Part shown: positions 1 through 5,293 of the stretch, in pieces | Layout of the letters: every line of letters begins with the position of its first letter | Numbering within the stretch: position 1 is the stretch's first letter | Translations under genes and position numbers: made by a program | Assembly: GCA_025934335.1 (NCBI GenBank) | Contig: JAICYG010000119.1 | Span: 1-8,251 of the forward strand | DNA from: Thermoleophilia bacterium | GTDB taxonomy: Bacteria; Actinomycetota; Thermoleophilia; Gaiellales; Gaiellaceae | Reading direction: 5' to 3' | Length of the DNA: 8,251 nt | Notes under the pieces: model-generated | Told to the model about the DNA's origin: nothing | What the model saw: only the letters and a program-made list of their open reading frames with translations | Database searches by the model: none

Positions 1-213
1 GTCGCACCGCACCCGTTCTCGACCGTGTGCTTCCGCCATCTGAATGTCGACAACGACAAGATCGCACGTCGCGCCACCGCGACCGGTGAGCTGTTCGTCG
101 CGACGACGAAACTGCGCGGACAGACGATCATCCGGCTCGCGATCGGCAACGAGCGCACGAGCGAGGCGGACATACGCCGCGCCTGGGAGGTGCTACGCAG
201 GTCCGCGGCGTGA
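1..213 (+). CDS. C-terminal end of a PLP-dependent decarboxylase (aromatic-L-amino-acid decarboxylase type), partial
   Basis: Only the last 70 codons are present; the gene enters from the left edge in frame 1 and stops with TGA at 211-213. The visible protein has the C-terminal pattern of group II PLP decarboxylases (DDC/tyrosine/glutamate decarboxylase type): a PFSTVCFRH strand, an N-D-K segment, then LRGQTIIRLAIGNERTSEADI and an AW-containing last helix. In this family the tail belongs to the small C-terminal domain; the PLP lysine lies far upstream, outside the window, so activity and substrate cannot be judged. The stop overlaps the next gene's start (GTGA, 210-213), suggesting co-transcription and translational coupling with the HAD-like hydrolase. 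The family call rests on the tail motif alone. Confidence 0.75.
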   Translation, partial: VAPHPFSTVCFRHLNVDNDKIARRATATGELFVATTKLRGQTIIRLAIGNERTSEADIRRAWEVLRRSAA

Positions 214-839
214 TCTTCGACCTCTGGGAGACGCTGATCGACTGGGACCCGGAGGCGGCGCGGCGGATGAACGAGCGGATCGACGAGCTCGTCGGCTTCG
301 GGTTCCGCGAGCGCTGGTACGCGGCGCCGAACCGCTACACGGCGCCGGTGCGGGAGGTGCTTGCCGGGGTCGGGATCGCGGCGGAGGCGATGGACGACGT
401 CTGCGCCGCGCGACTCGACTTCGTGCGCCACTGCCTCGTGCCGCGGGCAGGAGCCGTCGGCACACTTCGCCGGCTCCGCGCCGACGGCTACGGCGTCGGC
501 CTGATCACCGTGTGCAGCGAGGACGTCGAGGCGATCTGGCCGGAGTCGGCGTTCGCCGGGCTCTTCGACGCCGAGGTGTTCTCGTCGCGGATCGGCATCT
601 CCAAGCCCGATCCGCGGATCTACCTCGCGTGCTGCGAGGAGCTCGGCGTCGAGCCGCGCGAGGCGGTGTTCGTGGGGGACGGCGCGAACGACGAGCTGGA
701 GGGGGCGCGTCGCGTCGGCATGCAGGCGATCCTCATCCACAAGCACGGTCAGGATCCGCTTTGGCCGGAGGTGCGAACGTGGGATGGTCCGCGCGTGACG
801 ACGATCCCCGAGGTGCTGGAGGTGCTGGAGCGATGCTGA
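210..839 (+). CDS. HAD-superfamily hydrolase (haloacid dehalogenase-like)
   Basis: A 209-residue protein of normal length for a subfamily I HAD hydrolase. Motif I is D4-L-W-E-T8, with D4 the expected nucleophile. K132 in ISKPDPRIY is motif III, and the GDGANDE segment supplies the motif IV acids D157 and D161. The stretch between motif I and about residue 75 is helical and would be the cap. The residue two after the nucleophile is Trp (W6), where phosphatases of this superfamily carry the general acid/base Asp; dehalogenase-type members also lack it (DxYGT). A phosphatase role is therefore not assured. GTG 210 is chosen because it puts motif I at the N-terminus; a GGAGGT lies at 186-191 and an AGG at 199-201. 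It overlaps the upstream decarboxylase by 4 bp and the downstream YbjQ gene by 7 bp. Substrate unknown. Confidence 0.88.
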   Translation: MIFDLWETLIDWDPEAARRMNERIDELVGFGFRERWYAAPNRYTAPVREVLAGVGIAAEAMDDVCAARLDFVRHCLVPRAGAVGTLRRLRADGYGVGLITVCSEDVEAIWPESAFAGLFDAEVFSSRIGISKPDPRIYLACCEELGVEPREAVFVGDGANDELEGARRVGMQAILIHKHGQDPLWPEVRTWDGPRVTTIPEVLEVLERC

Positions 840-1153
840 TCACGACGATGAACGACGTGCCGGGCCACGAGGTGACCGACGTCTACGGAGAGGTGTTCGG
901 GCTGACCGTGCGTTCGCGCAACATCGGGTCGCAGATCGGCGCCGGGCTCAAGTCGATCATCGGCGGCGAGCTCGGCGGCATGACGAAGATGCTCGCCGAG
1001 GGGCGCGAGGAGGCGATCGCCCGCCTGGTCGAGGAGGCCGAGACGAAGGGCGCGAACGCCGTGATCGCGATGCGCTTCGACACGTCCGAGCTCGGCAACA
1101 CATGGACCGAGATCTGCGCGTACGGCACCGCCGTGCGCATCAGCCGGGCGTAG
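833..1153 (+). CDS. YbjQ/UPF0145 family protein (putative heavy-metal-binding domain)
   Basis: A 106-residue protein matching the YbjQ family (Pfam YbjQ_1, UPF0145) along its whole length. It has an N-terminal LITTMNDVPGHEV strand, a G-rich middle with a helix around GGMTKMLAEGREEAIARLVEEA (about residues 45-67), the hallmark GANAVIAMRFDTSE, and a final strand AYGTAVRI. The family is small, cytosolic and pentameric in solved structures. The 'metal-binding' label is a database name, not a demonstrated role here. ATG 833 lies inside the HAD stop region (ATGCTGA, 7 bp overlap), with GGAGG at 818-822 as a plausible ribosome site; a second in-frame ATG at 848 would cut the first conserved strand. 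It closes the left gene group. The open frame continues far upstream, but that part is an Arg-rich shadow of the HAD gene. Confidence 0.88.
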   Translation: MLITTMNDVPGHEVTDVYGEVFGLTVRSRNIGSQIGAGLKSIIGGELGGMTKMLAEGREEAIARLVEEAETKGANAVIAMRFDTSELGNTWTEICAYGTAVRISRA

Positions 1154-1170
1154 GCTTGACGGAGCCCGGC
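1143..1170 (+). terminator. Possible weak hairpin after the YbjQ gene
   Basis: A perfect 7-bp inverted repeat, GCCGGGC at 1143-1149 and GCCCGGC at 1164-1170, encloses the YbjQ stop codon in a 14-base loop. No U-tract follows, so it does not look like a classical intrinsic terminator. It could pause or partly terminate transcription before the GNAT-kinase-regulator genes, or be a chance pairing in GC-rich DNA. Confidence 0.25.
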
Positions 1171-1198
1171 AAAGAGCGGAGGCGCCGACATGGGCGGC

Positions 1199-1235
1199 GC
1201 CGGAGCGGGGCGCACGCGTGATCCGCCGCTCCGGC
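1199..1235 (+). promoter_or_regulatory. Hairpin enclosing the acetyltransferase start codon
   Basis: A perfect 10-bp inverted repeat, 1199-1208 (GCCGGAGCGG) against 1226-1235 (CCGCTCCGGC), has a 17-base loop that contains the GTG start at 1218. The best nearby Shine-Dalgarno-like bases (GGAG, 1202-1205) are in the stem. If it folds in the mRNA it would hide the ribosome site and limit translation of the acetyltransferase. The pairing is seen directly; a regulatory role is inference. Confidence 0.35.
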
Positions 1236-1673
1236 CGCGAGGAGGCGGAGACGCACTTCGCGGTTCAGCGGGCGGCGTGCGTCGCCGGGCTCCCGCACAT
1301 CTACCCGCCGGAGCTCTATCCGTTCCCCGACGACGAGATCCGCCGCCGCTGGCGCGACTGGGACGGCGCGGTGCTCGTCTCGGAGCGCGAAGGGCGCGTC
1401 GTGGGCGTTGCCGGAGTCGGCTCCTGCTGGCTCCAGGGCTTCTACGTGCTGCCGGAGTACTGGGGGACCGACGTCGCAGCCGAGCTGCACGAGGCGGCAC
1501 TCGCAGCGCAGCCCGACTGCCCCGAGCTTCGGCTGTGGGTGCTCGAGGAGAACCAGCGCGCCCGCCGCTTCTACGAGAAGCACGGGTGGCGGGAGAACGG
1601 CGAGACGCGGGTCGTCCCGTACCCGCCGCACCCGCTCGACGTCGGTTACGCGTACGTGCGCGAGGAGCCGTAG
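1218..1673 (+). CDS. GNAT family N-acetyltransferase
   Basis: A 151-residue protein with the GNAT fold pattern. A first helix of basic and acidic residues leads to AACVAGLPHIYPPELYP. Beta strands then carry AVLVSEREGRVVGVAGVG (51-68). The acetyl-CoA-binding segment is GFYVLPEYWGTDVAAEL (74-90), followed by LRLWVLEENQRARRFYEKHGW (105-125), the classical motif B with its N/R/A and FYE-K-GW residues. The usual (Q/R)xxGxG/A loop is degenerate: Y81-W-G-T-D-V has Asp where Gly or Ala is usual. GTG 1218 is used because conserved sequence begins at once; no better in-frame start exists upstream. The stop overlaps the kinase start by one base (TAGTG, 1671-1675), so it probably belongs to the same operon as the two-component system. 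The acceptor substrate is unknown. Confidence 0.85.
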   Translation: MIRRSGREEAETHFAVQRAACVAGLPHIYPPELYPFPDDEIRRRWRDWDGAVLVSEREGRVVGVAGVGSCWLQGFYVLPEYWGTDVAAELHEAALAAQPDCPELRLWVLEENQRARRFYEKHGWRENGETRVVPYPPHPLDVGYAYVREEP

Positions 1674-2722
1674 TGCGCAGGCGCCGCAGGCCGGCTCCCG
1701 CGCTCGAGCTGCTCGACGCGACGCTGCCGGAGCTTCGCCGCGGCCTGACGGAGGCCGCCGCACGCACCGTCGCCTACCAGCTCTTCGAGAAGCTCGGCTA
1801 CGGCGCGGTGGCCGTCACCGACACGCACGAGGTGCTCGCGTTCGTCGGCGCGGGCGCCGACCACCACGGCGCGGGCGACCGGCCGATCCGCCCGGTCTAC
1901 GAGGCGATCGCGCGCGACGTGCCGCTGCTCGCGCCGCTCGGCCTTCGCACCGAATGCGCGCACCCGGCCTGCCCGCTCGGCGCCGCGGCGGTCGTCCCGC
2001 TGCGGCTCGACGACCGGCCCGCGGGCGCCGTCGTCGCCTACGCGACGACGGGCTCGCCGCTCGACGAGACGGCGGTCGAGACGCTCGAGTCGATCGGAAG
2101 GCACCTCTCGTCGCAGCTGCAGCTCTCGGAGCTGCACACGGCGACGACGACCGCGCTGCAGGCGCAGATGGAGCCCCACTTCGTCTTCAACGCGCTCAAT
2201 ACGATTGCGTCGTTCATCCGCACGGAGCCCGAGCGCGCGCGCCGGCTCGTGCTCGCGTTCGCCGACCACCTGCGCAGCCGGCTCGCACAGCCGGGTGAGT
2301 TCGTGACGCTCGAGGAGGAGCTCCGGCACGTGCGCAGCTACCTCGAGCTCGAGCAGGCGCGCTTCGGCGCGCAGTTGCAGGTGACGGTCGATGCGGCGCC
2401 GGACGCGCTGCAGGTGCGGCTCCCGCCGCTCGTCGTCCAGCCGCTCGTCGAGAACGCGATCAAGCACGGCAAGACCGACCGCACGCTGCACCTGGTCGTC
2501 CGCGCGCGCGTGCGCCGTGGGCGCTTACGGGTGACGGTGCGCGACGACGGCCGCGGGATCGCCCGCGACGTGCTCGACCGTGTGCTCGAGCCGGGTGTCG
2601 GCGAGGGCACCGGCCTCGGCCTCGCGAACGTCGACCGGCGACTGACCGCGCACTACGGTGCGGGCGTGCGGCTCCGCTCCTTTCCGTTCGGGACCGTCGT
2701 CCGGCTCGAGGTGCCCGCCTGA
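1673..2722 (+). CDS. LytS-type sensor histidine kinase, soluble, GAF-like sensor region
   Basis: A 349-residue kinase. Residues about 20-155 look like a GAF-type sensor domain (FEKLGYGAVAVTDTHEVLAFVGAGADHH, later GAAAVVPLRLDDRPAGAVVAYA), with a Cys pair C95-x4-C100 in the middle. The His_kinase domain of the LytS/YehU family follows, with phospho-acceptor H169 in QMEPHFVFNALNTI. The HATPase region has the N-box (N261 in VENAIKHG), the G1 box D291-D-G-R-G-I and the G2 box G310-E-G-T-G-L-G-L. There is no transmembrane segment, so unlike LytS with its 5TM sensor it should be cytosolic and sense an internal signal. GTG 1673 is preceded by GAGGAG (1662-1667) at 5-base spacing. Phosphate would pass to the LytTR regulator directly downstream. 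The frame is open back to 1190, but that part is a shadow of the acetyltransferase. Confidence 0.9.
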   Translation: MRRRRRPAPALELLDATLPELRRGLTEAAARTVAYQLFEKLGYGAVAVTDTHEVLAFVGAGADHHGAGDRPIRPVYEAIARDVPLLAPLGLRTECAHPACPLGAAAVVPLRLDDRPAGAVVAYATTGSPLDETAVETLESIGRHLSSQLQLSELHTATTTALQAQMEPHFVFNALNTIASFIRTEPERARRLVLAFADHLRSRLAQPGEFVTLEEELRHVRSYLELEQARFGAQLQVTVDAAPDALQVRLPPLVVQPLVENAIKHGKTDRTLHLVVRARVRRGRLRVTVRDDGRGIARDVLDRVLEPGVGEGTGLGLANVDRRLTAHYGAGVRLRSFPFGTVVRLEVPA

Positions 2723-3426
2723 CCGTTCGCGCGCTGATCGTCGACGACGAGGCGCCGGCGCGGTCGGAGCTCCGCTACCTGCTCGCCGAGCATCCGGAGG
2801 TGGAGGTCGTCGGCGAGGCGGCGAGCGCGGCAGAGGCAGTCGAGCTCGCGCGCAAGCTGCAGTACGACGTCGTCTTTCTCGACGTGGAGATGCCGGGGGC
2901 GACGGGGCTCGAGGCAGCGCCGCACGTGCGCGAGCGCCGCGACCCGCCGGCCGTCGTGTTCGTCACTGCGCACGCCGAGTATGCGGTCGACGCGTTCGCG
3001 GTCGAGGCCTTCGACTACCTGCTGAAGCCCGTCGATCCCGATCGGCTCGCGCGTGTCGTGGAGCGGCTGCACGAGCGCACGCAGGAGAACGCGGCGCCGG
3101 TCGAGAAGGTCGCGGTCGTGGTGGGGGGAGGCACCGAGCTGCTCGACCACGACCAGATCCACTACGTGCAGGCGGAGGGCGACTACAGCCGCGTCCACAC
3201 CTACGACCGCGCGTATCTGAGCACCGTGTCCCTCGGCGAGCTCGAGGAGCGCCTCGGCTCCCGGTTCGCGCGCATCCACCGCTCCTACCTCGTCAACCTC
3301 GCGAAGGTGTCGGGCGTGCGCCGGGCCGCCGACCGGTTTCGCCTGCAGCTCGCGGACGCGCAGCGGACGGAGCTCGACGTCTCACGCCGCCAGTCGCGCG
3401 AGGTGCGTGAGCGGCTCGGGCTATAG
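2719..3426 (+). CDS. LytR/AlgR-type response regulator (receiver + LytTR DNA-binding domain)
   Basis: A 235-residue regulator. The receiver domain (about 1-120) has acidic pocket D9/D10, phospho-acceptor D55 in FLDVEMPG, T83 in VFVTAH and K103 in LLKPVDP. The LytTR domain (about 130-232) has IHYVQAEGDYSRVHT and FARIHRSYLVNLAKV, the usual signature of this DNA-binding fold. The start is decided by context. The receiver requires TVRALIVDDE at the N-terminus, and the only codon able to supply it is CTG 2719, which overlaps the kinase stop as CTGA (2719-2722). GAGGTG at 2708-2713 sits 5 bases upstream. The first conventional start (GTG 2800) would remove D9/D10. It is the partner of the kinase upstream; targets are not visible here. 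It ends tail to tail with otsB. Confidence 0.9.
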   Translation: MTVRALIVDDEAPARSELRYLLAEHPEVEVVGEAASAAEAVELARKLQYDVVFLDVEMPGATGLEAAPHVRERRDPPAVVFVTAHAEYAVDAFAVEAFDYLLKPVDPDRLARVVERLHERTQENAAPVEKVAVVVGGGTELLDHDQIHYVQAEGDYSRVHTYDRAYLSTVSLGELEERLGSRFARIHRSYLVNLAKVSGVRRAADRFRLQLADAQRTELDVSRRQSREVRERLGL

Positions 3427-4128
3427 CTGCCGCAGCAGCTCGAGGAACGCCTCCGTCGAGCCGACGACGACGTCCGCGAGGCGCCCCAGCTCCGACGGCC
3501 CTTCCACCGAGGAGACGGCCACGCGCACCGCCGCCTCGAGCCCGTCGAGCGCCCGGAAGCCGTCCAGGTCGGTCACGTCGTCGCCCGCGTAGAGCGCCCT
3601 GGAGAGGCGGCTCTCCTGCAGCAGCGCCCGCACCGCCGTCCCCTTCGACGCATCGACGGGCGGCACGATCTCGAGCACGTAGCGGCCCCACTTCGTCCGG
3701 AAGCCCTCCTCGAGGGCGAGCGACGCCACGTCCTCGAGGCTCGTCCGCGCCGCCTCGCGGTCCGCCGCCTGCCGGTAGTGGAACGCGGCCGTCAGCGGCT
3801 TCGTCTCGAGCTGACGCCAGCCCTGGGCGGCGGCGAAGGCGTGGATGCGCGCGGCCCACGCGCCCGCGTCGGGCTCGAGCTCGAGCCCGTGCTGGCCCAC
3901 GTAGCGGATGCGATCGACGCCGACGATCTCCAGCGCGCGCTCGGCCTCGCGCCCGGTCACGCACGCGACGAGCGCGTACGACGACGCGAGGCGCTCGAGC
4001 TCGCGTCGCGTCTGCGGCGGCACGCGGGCGTCCTCCGGCCGCTCGGCGATCGGCGCGAGGACGCCGTCGACGTCGAGAAAGAGCGCGGCCCTGGCCGGGT
4101 CGGCGGCGAGCAGCTCCAGTCCGTCCAC
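3421..4128 (-). CDS. otsB: Trehalose-6-phosphate phosphatase
   Basis: A 235-residue HAD-superfamily enzyme of the trehalose-phosphatase family, which converts trehalose 6-phosphate to trehalose in the cytosol. Motif I is FLDVDGVLAPI with D19 and D21, followed by VACVTGREAERAL (motif II), YVGQHGLELE, the family's substrate-side pattern KPLTAAFHYR, and VEIVPP-like LEIVPPVDASKGTAVRALL with the motif III Lys. AGDDVTDLDGF is motif IV. Length is normal for a stand-alone OtsB. The start is GTG at 4128-4126. No trehalose-phosphate synthase (otsA) is in the window, so its partner must lie elsewhere. It is divergent from the TauE/SafE genes across 17 bp with a possible shared promoter, and its last six bases are shared with the response regulator's end. 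Trehalose made this way usually serves osmotic and desiccation tolerance. Confidence 0.9.
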   Translation of the reverse strand: MDGLELLAADPARAALFLDVDGVLAPIAERPEDARVPPQTRRELERLASSYALVACVTGREAERALEIVGVDRIRYVGQHGLELEPDAGAWAARIHAFAAAQGWRQLETKPLTAAFHYRQAADREAARTSLEDVASLALEEGFRTKWGRYVLEIVPPVDASKGTAVRALLQESRLSRALYAGDDVTDLDGFRALDGLEAAVRVAVSSVEGPSELGRLADVVVGSTEAFLELLRQL

Positions 4129-4145
4129 GCGCGTAGAGTAGGGAA
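4129..4145. promoter_or_regulatory. Putative symmetric bidirectional promoter for leaderless otsB and TauE/SafE transcripts
   Basis: The whole gap between the two divergent GTG starts is 17 bp. It holds TAGAGTA at 4134-4140. On the + strand this reads as a -10-like TAGAGT (4134-4139), six bases before GTG 4146. On the - strand it reads as TACTCT (4140-4135), again six bases before GTG 4128. Both fit the actinobacterial TANNNT -10 pattern at a spacing where transcription would begin at the start codon. No good Shine-Dalgarno fits in the gap for either gene. No consensus -35 is seen; GCAGCT at 4110-4115 and its mirror AGCTGC at 4159-4164 are symmetric about the same centre but lie in coding sequence. 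Function is inferred. Confidence 0.45.
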
Positions 4146-4496
4146 GTGCGTGCGGCGAAGCTGCTCCTGATCGGCTTCGTCGCAGGAGTGTTCGGCGCGC
4201 TCTTCGGTGTCGGCGGCGGGACCGTGATCGTCCCGCTCCTGCTGATGCTCGTCGCGTTCGACCAGCGCCGCGCGTCCGCGACGTCGCTGGCCGCGATCCT
4301 CGTCTCCTCGGTCGCGGGAGCGGTCACCTACGCGTTTCACGGCAAGGTCGATCCCGGCGCGGCGGCGCTCGTCGGCCTGCCGGCGGTGGCCGGCGTGATC
4401 GTCGGCACGTCGCTCCAGCAGCGCATCTCGGTCGACCGGCTGACGTACCTGTTCGTGCTCGTTCTCGCAGTGGTCGGCGTCAGGCTCCTCCTGTGA
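4146..4496 (+). CDS. Half-size TauE/SafE family membrane protein, first of a pair
   Basis: A 116-residue, very hydrophobic protein equal to one repeat of the TauE/SafE (DUF81) permease family, whose usual members have about 250 residues and two such repeats. It has the repeat hallmark GVFGALFGVGGGTVIVP (about 14-30), a second segment with SATSLAAILVSSVAGAV (44-60), the FHGKVDP turn, then two more hydrophobic segments (about 72-92 and 98-115), giving roughly four membrane spans. TauE/SafE proteins export sulfite, sulfoacetate or other small organic anions; the substrate here is unknown. GTG 4146 is chosen because the signature sits at the expected distance and a -10-like element lies just upstream. 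The stop overlaps the next gene's GTG by 4 bp (GTGA, 4493-4496). It most likely works as a heterodimer with that product. Confidence 0.85.
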   Translation: MRAAKLLLIGFVAGVFGALFGVGGGTVIVPLLLMLVAFDQRRASATSLAAILVSSVAGAVTYAFHGKVDPGAAALVGLPAVAGVIVGTSLQQRISVDRLTYLFVLVLAVVGVRLLL

Positions 4497-4879
4497 CGCA
4501 CGTCGCTGTCGCGGTGATCGGCGCTCTCGCCGGCGTCCTCGCCGGTCTCTTCGGTGTCGGCGGCGGCGTCCTCTTCGTCCCGGCGCTCGCGCTCGTGCTC
4601 GGGCTGACGCAGATCCACGCCGAGGCGACGTCGCTCCTCGCGATCCTGCCGACCGCGCTCGTCGGAACATGGCGCCATCACCGGTACGGGAACGTCGACC
4701 TGCGCGCCGCCGCCTGGATCGGGCTCGCCTCGATCGGCGGCGTCCAGCTCGGCGTCCTCGCCGCGGAGGCGCTCCCCGAGCACGTGCTCCGGAAGCTGTT
4801 CGGTGCCCTCCTCCTCGCCACCGCCGCCCAGCTCGCCTGGCGGACACGGCGGAGGTCCGCGAGACTTCCCGAGGCGTGA
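4493..4879 (+). CDS. Half-size TauE/SafE family membrane protein, second of a pair
   Basis: A 128-residue membrane protein with the same layout as its upstream neighbour: signature GVLAGLFGVGGGVLFVP (about 14-30), then EATSLLAILPTALVGTW, the RYGNVDL turn, and two further hydrophobic segments (about 71-89 and 97-115). It ends in a short Arg-rich tail (RTRRRSARLPEA), which would favour a cytosolic C-terminus by the positive-inside rule. The two products line up residue for residue from their starts, and a 20-base identical DNA segment (4200-4219 and 4547-4566) falls at the same codons, 19-25, of each. This supports two halves of one permease kept as separate genes. Neither half alone has the length of an ordinary member. 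Its stop overlaps the next GTG by 4 bp (4876-4879), continuing the operon. Confidence 0.85.
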   Translation: MTHVAVAVIGALAGVLAGLFGVGGGVLFVPALALVLGLTQIHAEATSLLAILPTALVGTWRHHRYGNVDLRAAAWIGLASIGGVQLGVLAAEALPEHVLRKLFGALLLATAAQLAWRTRRRSARLPEA

Positions 4880-5265
4880 CCGACCCGAGCGACATCTGGA
4901 TCCCGCTCGTCGACGAGCCGATCGGCTCGATCGTCGAGCAGCTGCAGGCCGAGCACCCGGAGATCGACCGTCTCGTCTCGAGCCCGCACAGGATCCTCGC
5001 GTTCCGCACGTTCGCCTACATCCGCATCGGGATCCTGCTCGGCCGGCTGCTCGTCGACCACGACGTCCCGGATTACGACGGCACCGAGACCTGGGTCGAC
5101 GCGCTCCTCCGTGAGGAACGGCACAGGGACGCCGTCGTGCGCGAGCTGCGCGCCGTCGCGGAGGAGATCGCCGCCGACCCGCGCTACGCAGGCGACGAGC
5201 CGATGGGGCCGGACGAGGACGCCCGCTCGCGCTTCCGCGAGTTCGCCCGCAAGCAGCTCGGCTGA
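4876..5265 (+). CDS. Uncharacterised 129-residue protein, predicted all-helical
   Basis: I do not recognise this family. The protein starts at GTG 4876, overlapping the TauE/SafE stop by 4 bp, and begins VTDPSDIWIPLVDEPIGS. It appears soluble: rich in Asp, Glu and Arg, no signal peptide, and helix-favouring throughout. The most distinctive part is the segment SPHRILAFRTFAYIRIGILLGRLLVDH (about 36-62), an Arg-containing amphipathic or partly buried helix pair. A conserved-looking TWVDALLREERHRDAVVREL helix (about 75-94) and a DPRYAGDEPMGPDEDARSRF tail follow. Codon use matches its neighbours, so it is a real gene. Its place between the split permease and the peptidase suggests co-expression with the transporter; any role as an accessory subunit is a guess. 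Confidence 0.75.
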   Translation: MTDPSDIWIPLVDEPIGSIVEQLQAEHPEIDRLVSSPHRILAFRTFAYIRIGILLGRLLVDHDVPDYDGTETWVDALLREERHRDAVVRELRAVAEEIAADPRYAGDEPMGPDEDARSRFREFARKQLG

Positions 5266-5293
5266 GTCGTTCCGCAATCGCTGGCATCATCAG

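Noticed and set aside
44..832. Long open frame continuing upstream of the YbjQ gene
   Set aside because: The translation is Arg/Ala/Gly-rich and antagonistic to the clear decarboxylase and HAD frames; only the part from 833 has family signatures.
1156..1191. TTGACG at 1156-1161 as a -35 box for the acetyltransferase operon
   Set aside because: No acceptable -10 element lies 16-19 bases downstream; the nearest candidates are GC-rich or at wrong spacing.
1646..2491. 281-codon open frame antisense to the histidine kinase
   Set aside because: Composition is Arg/Leu/Glu-rich mirror sequence of the kinase; no domain is recognisable and the kinase signatures are unambiguous.
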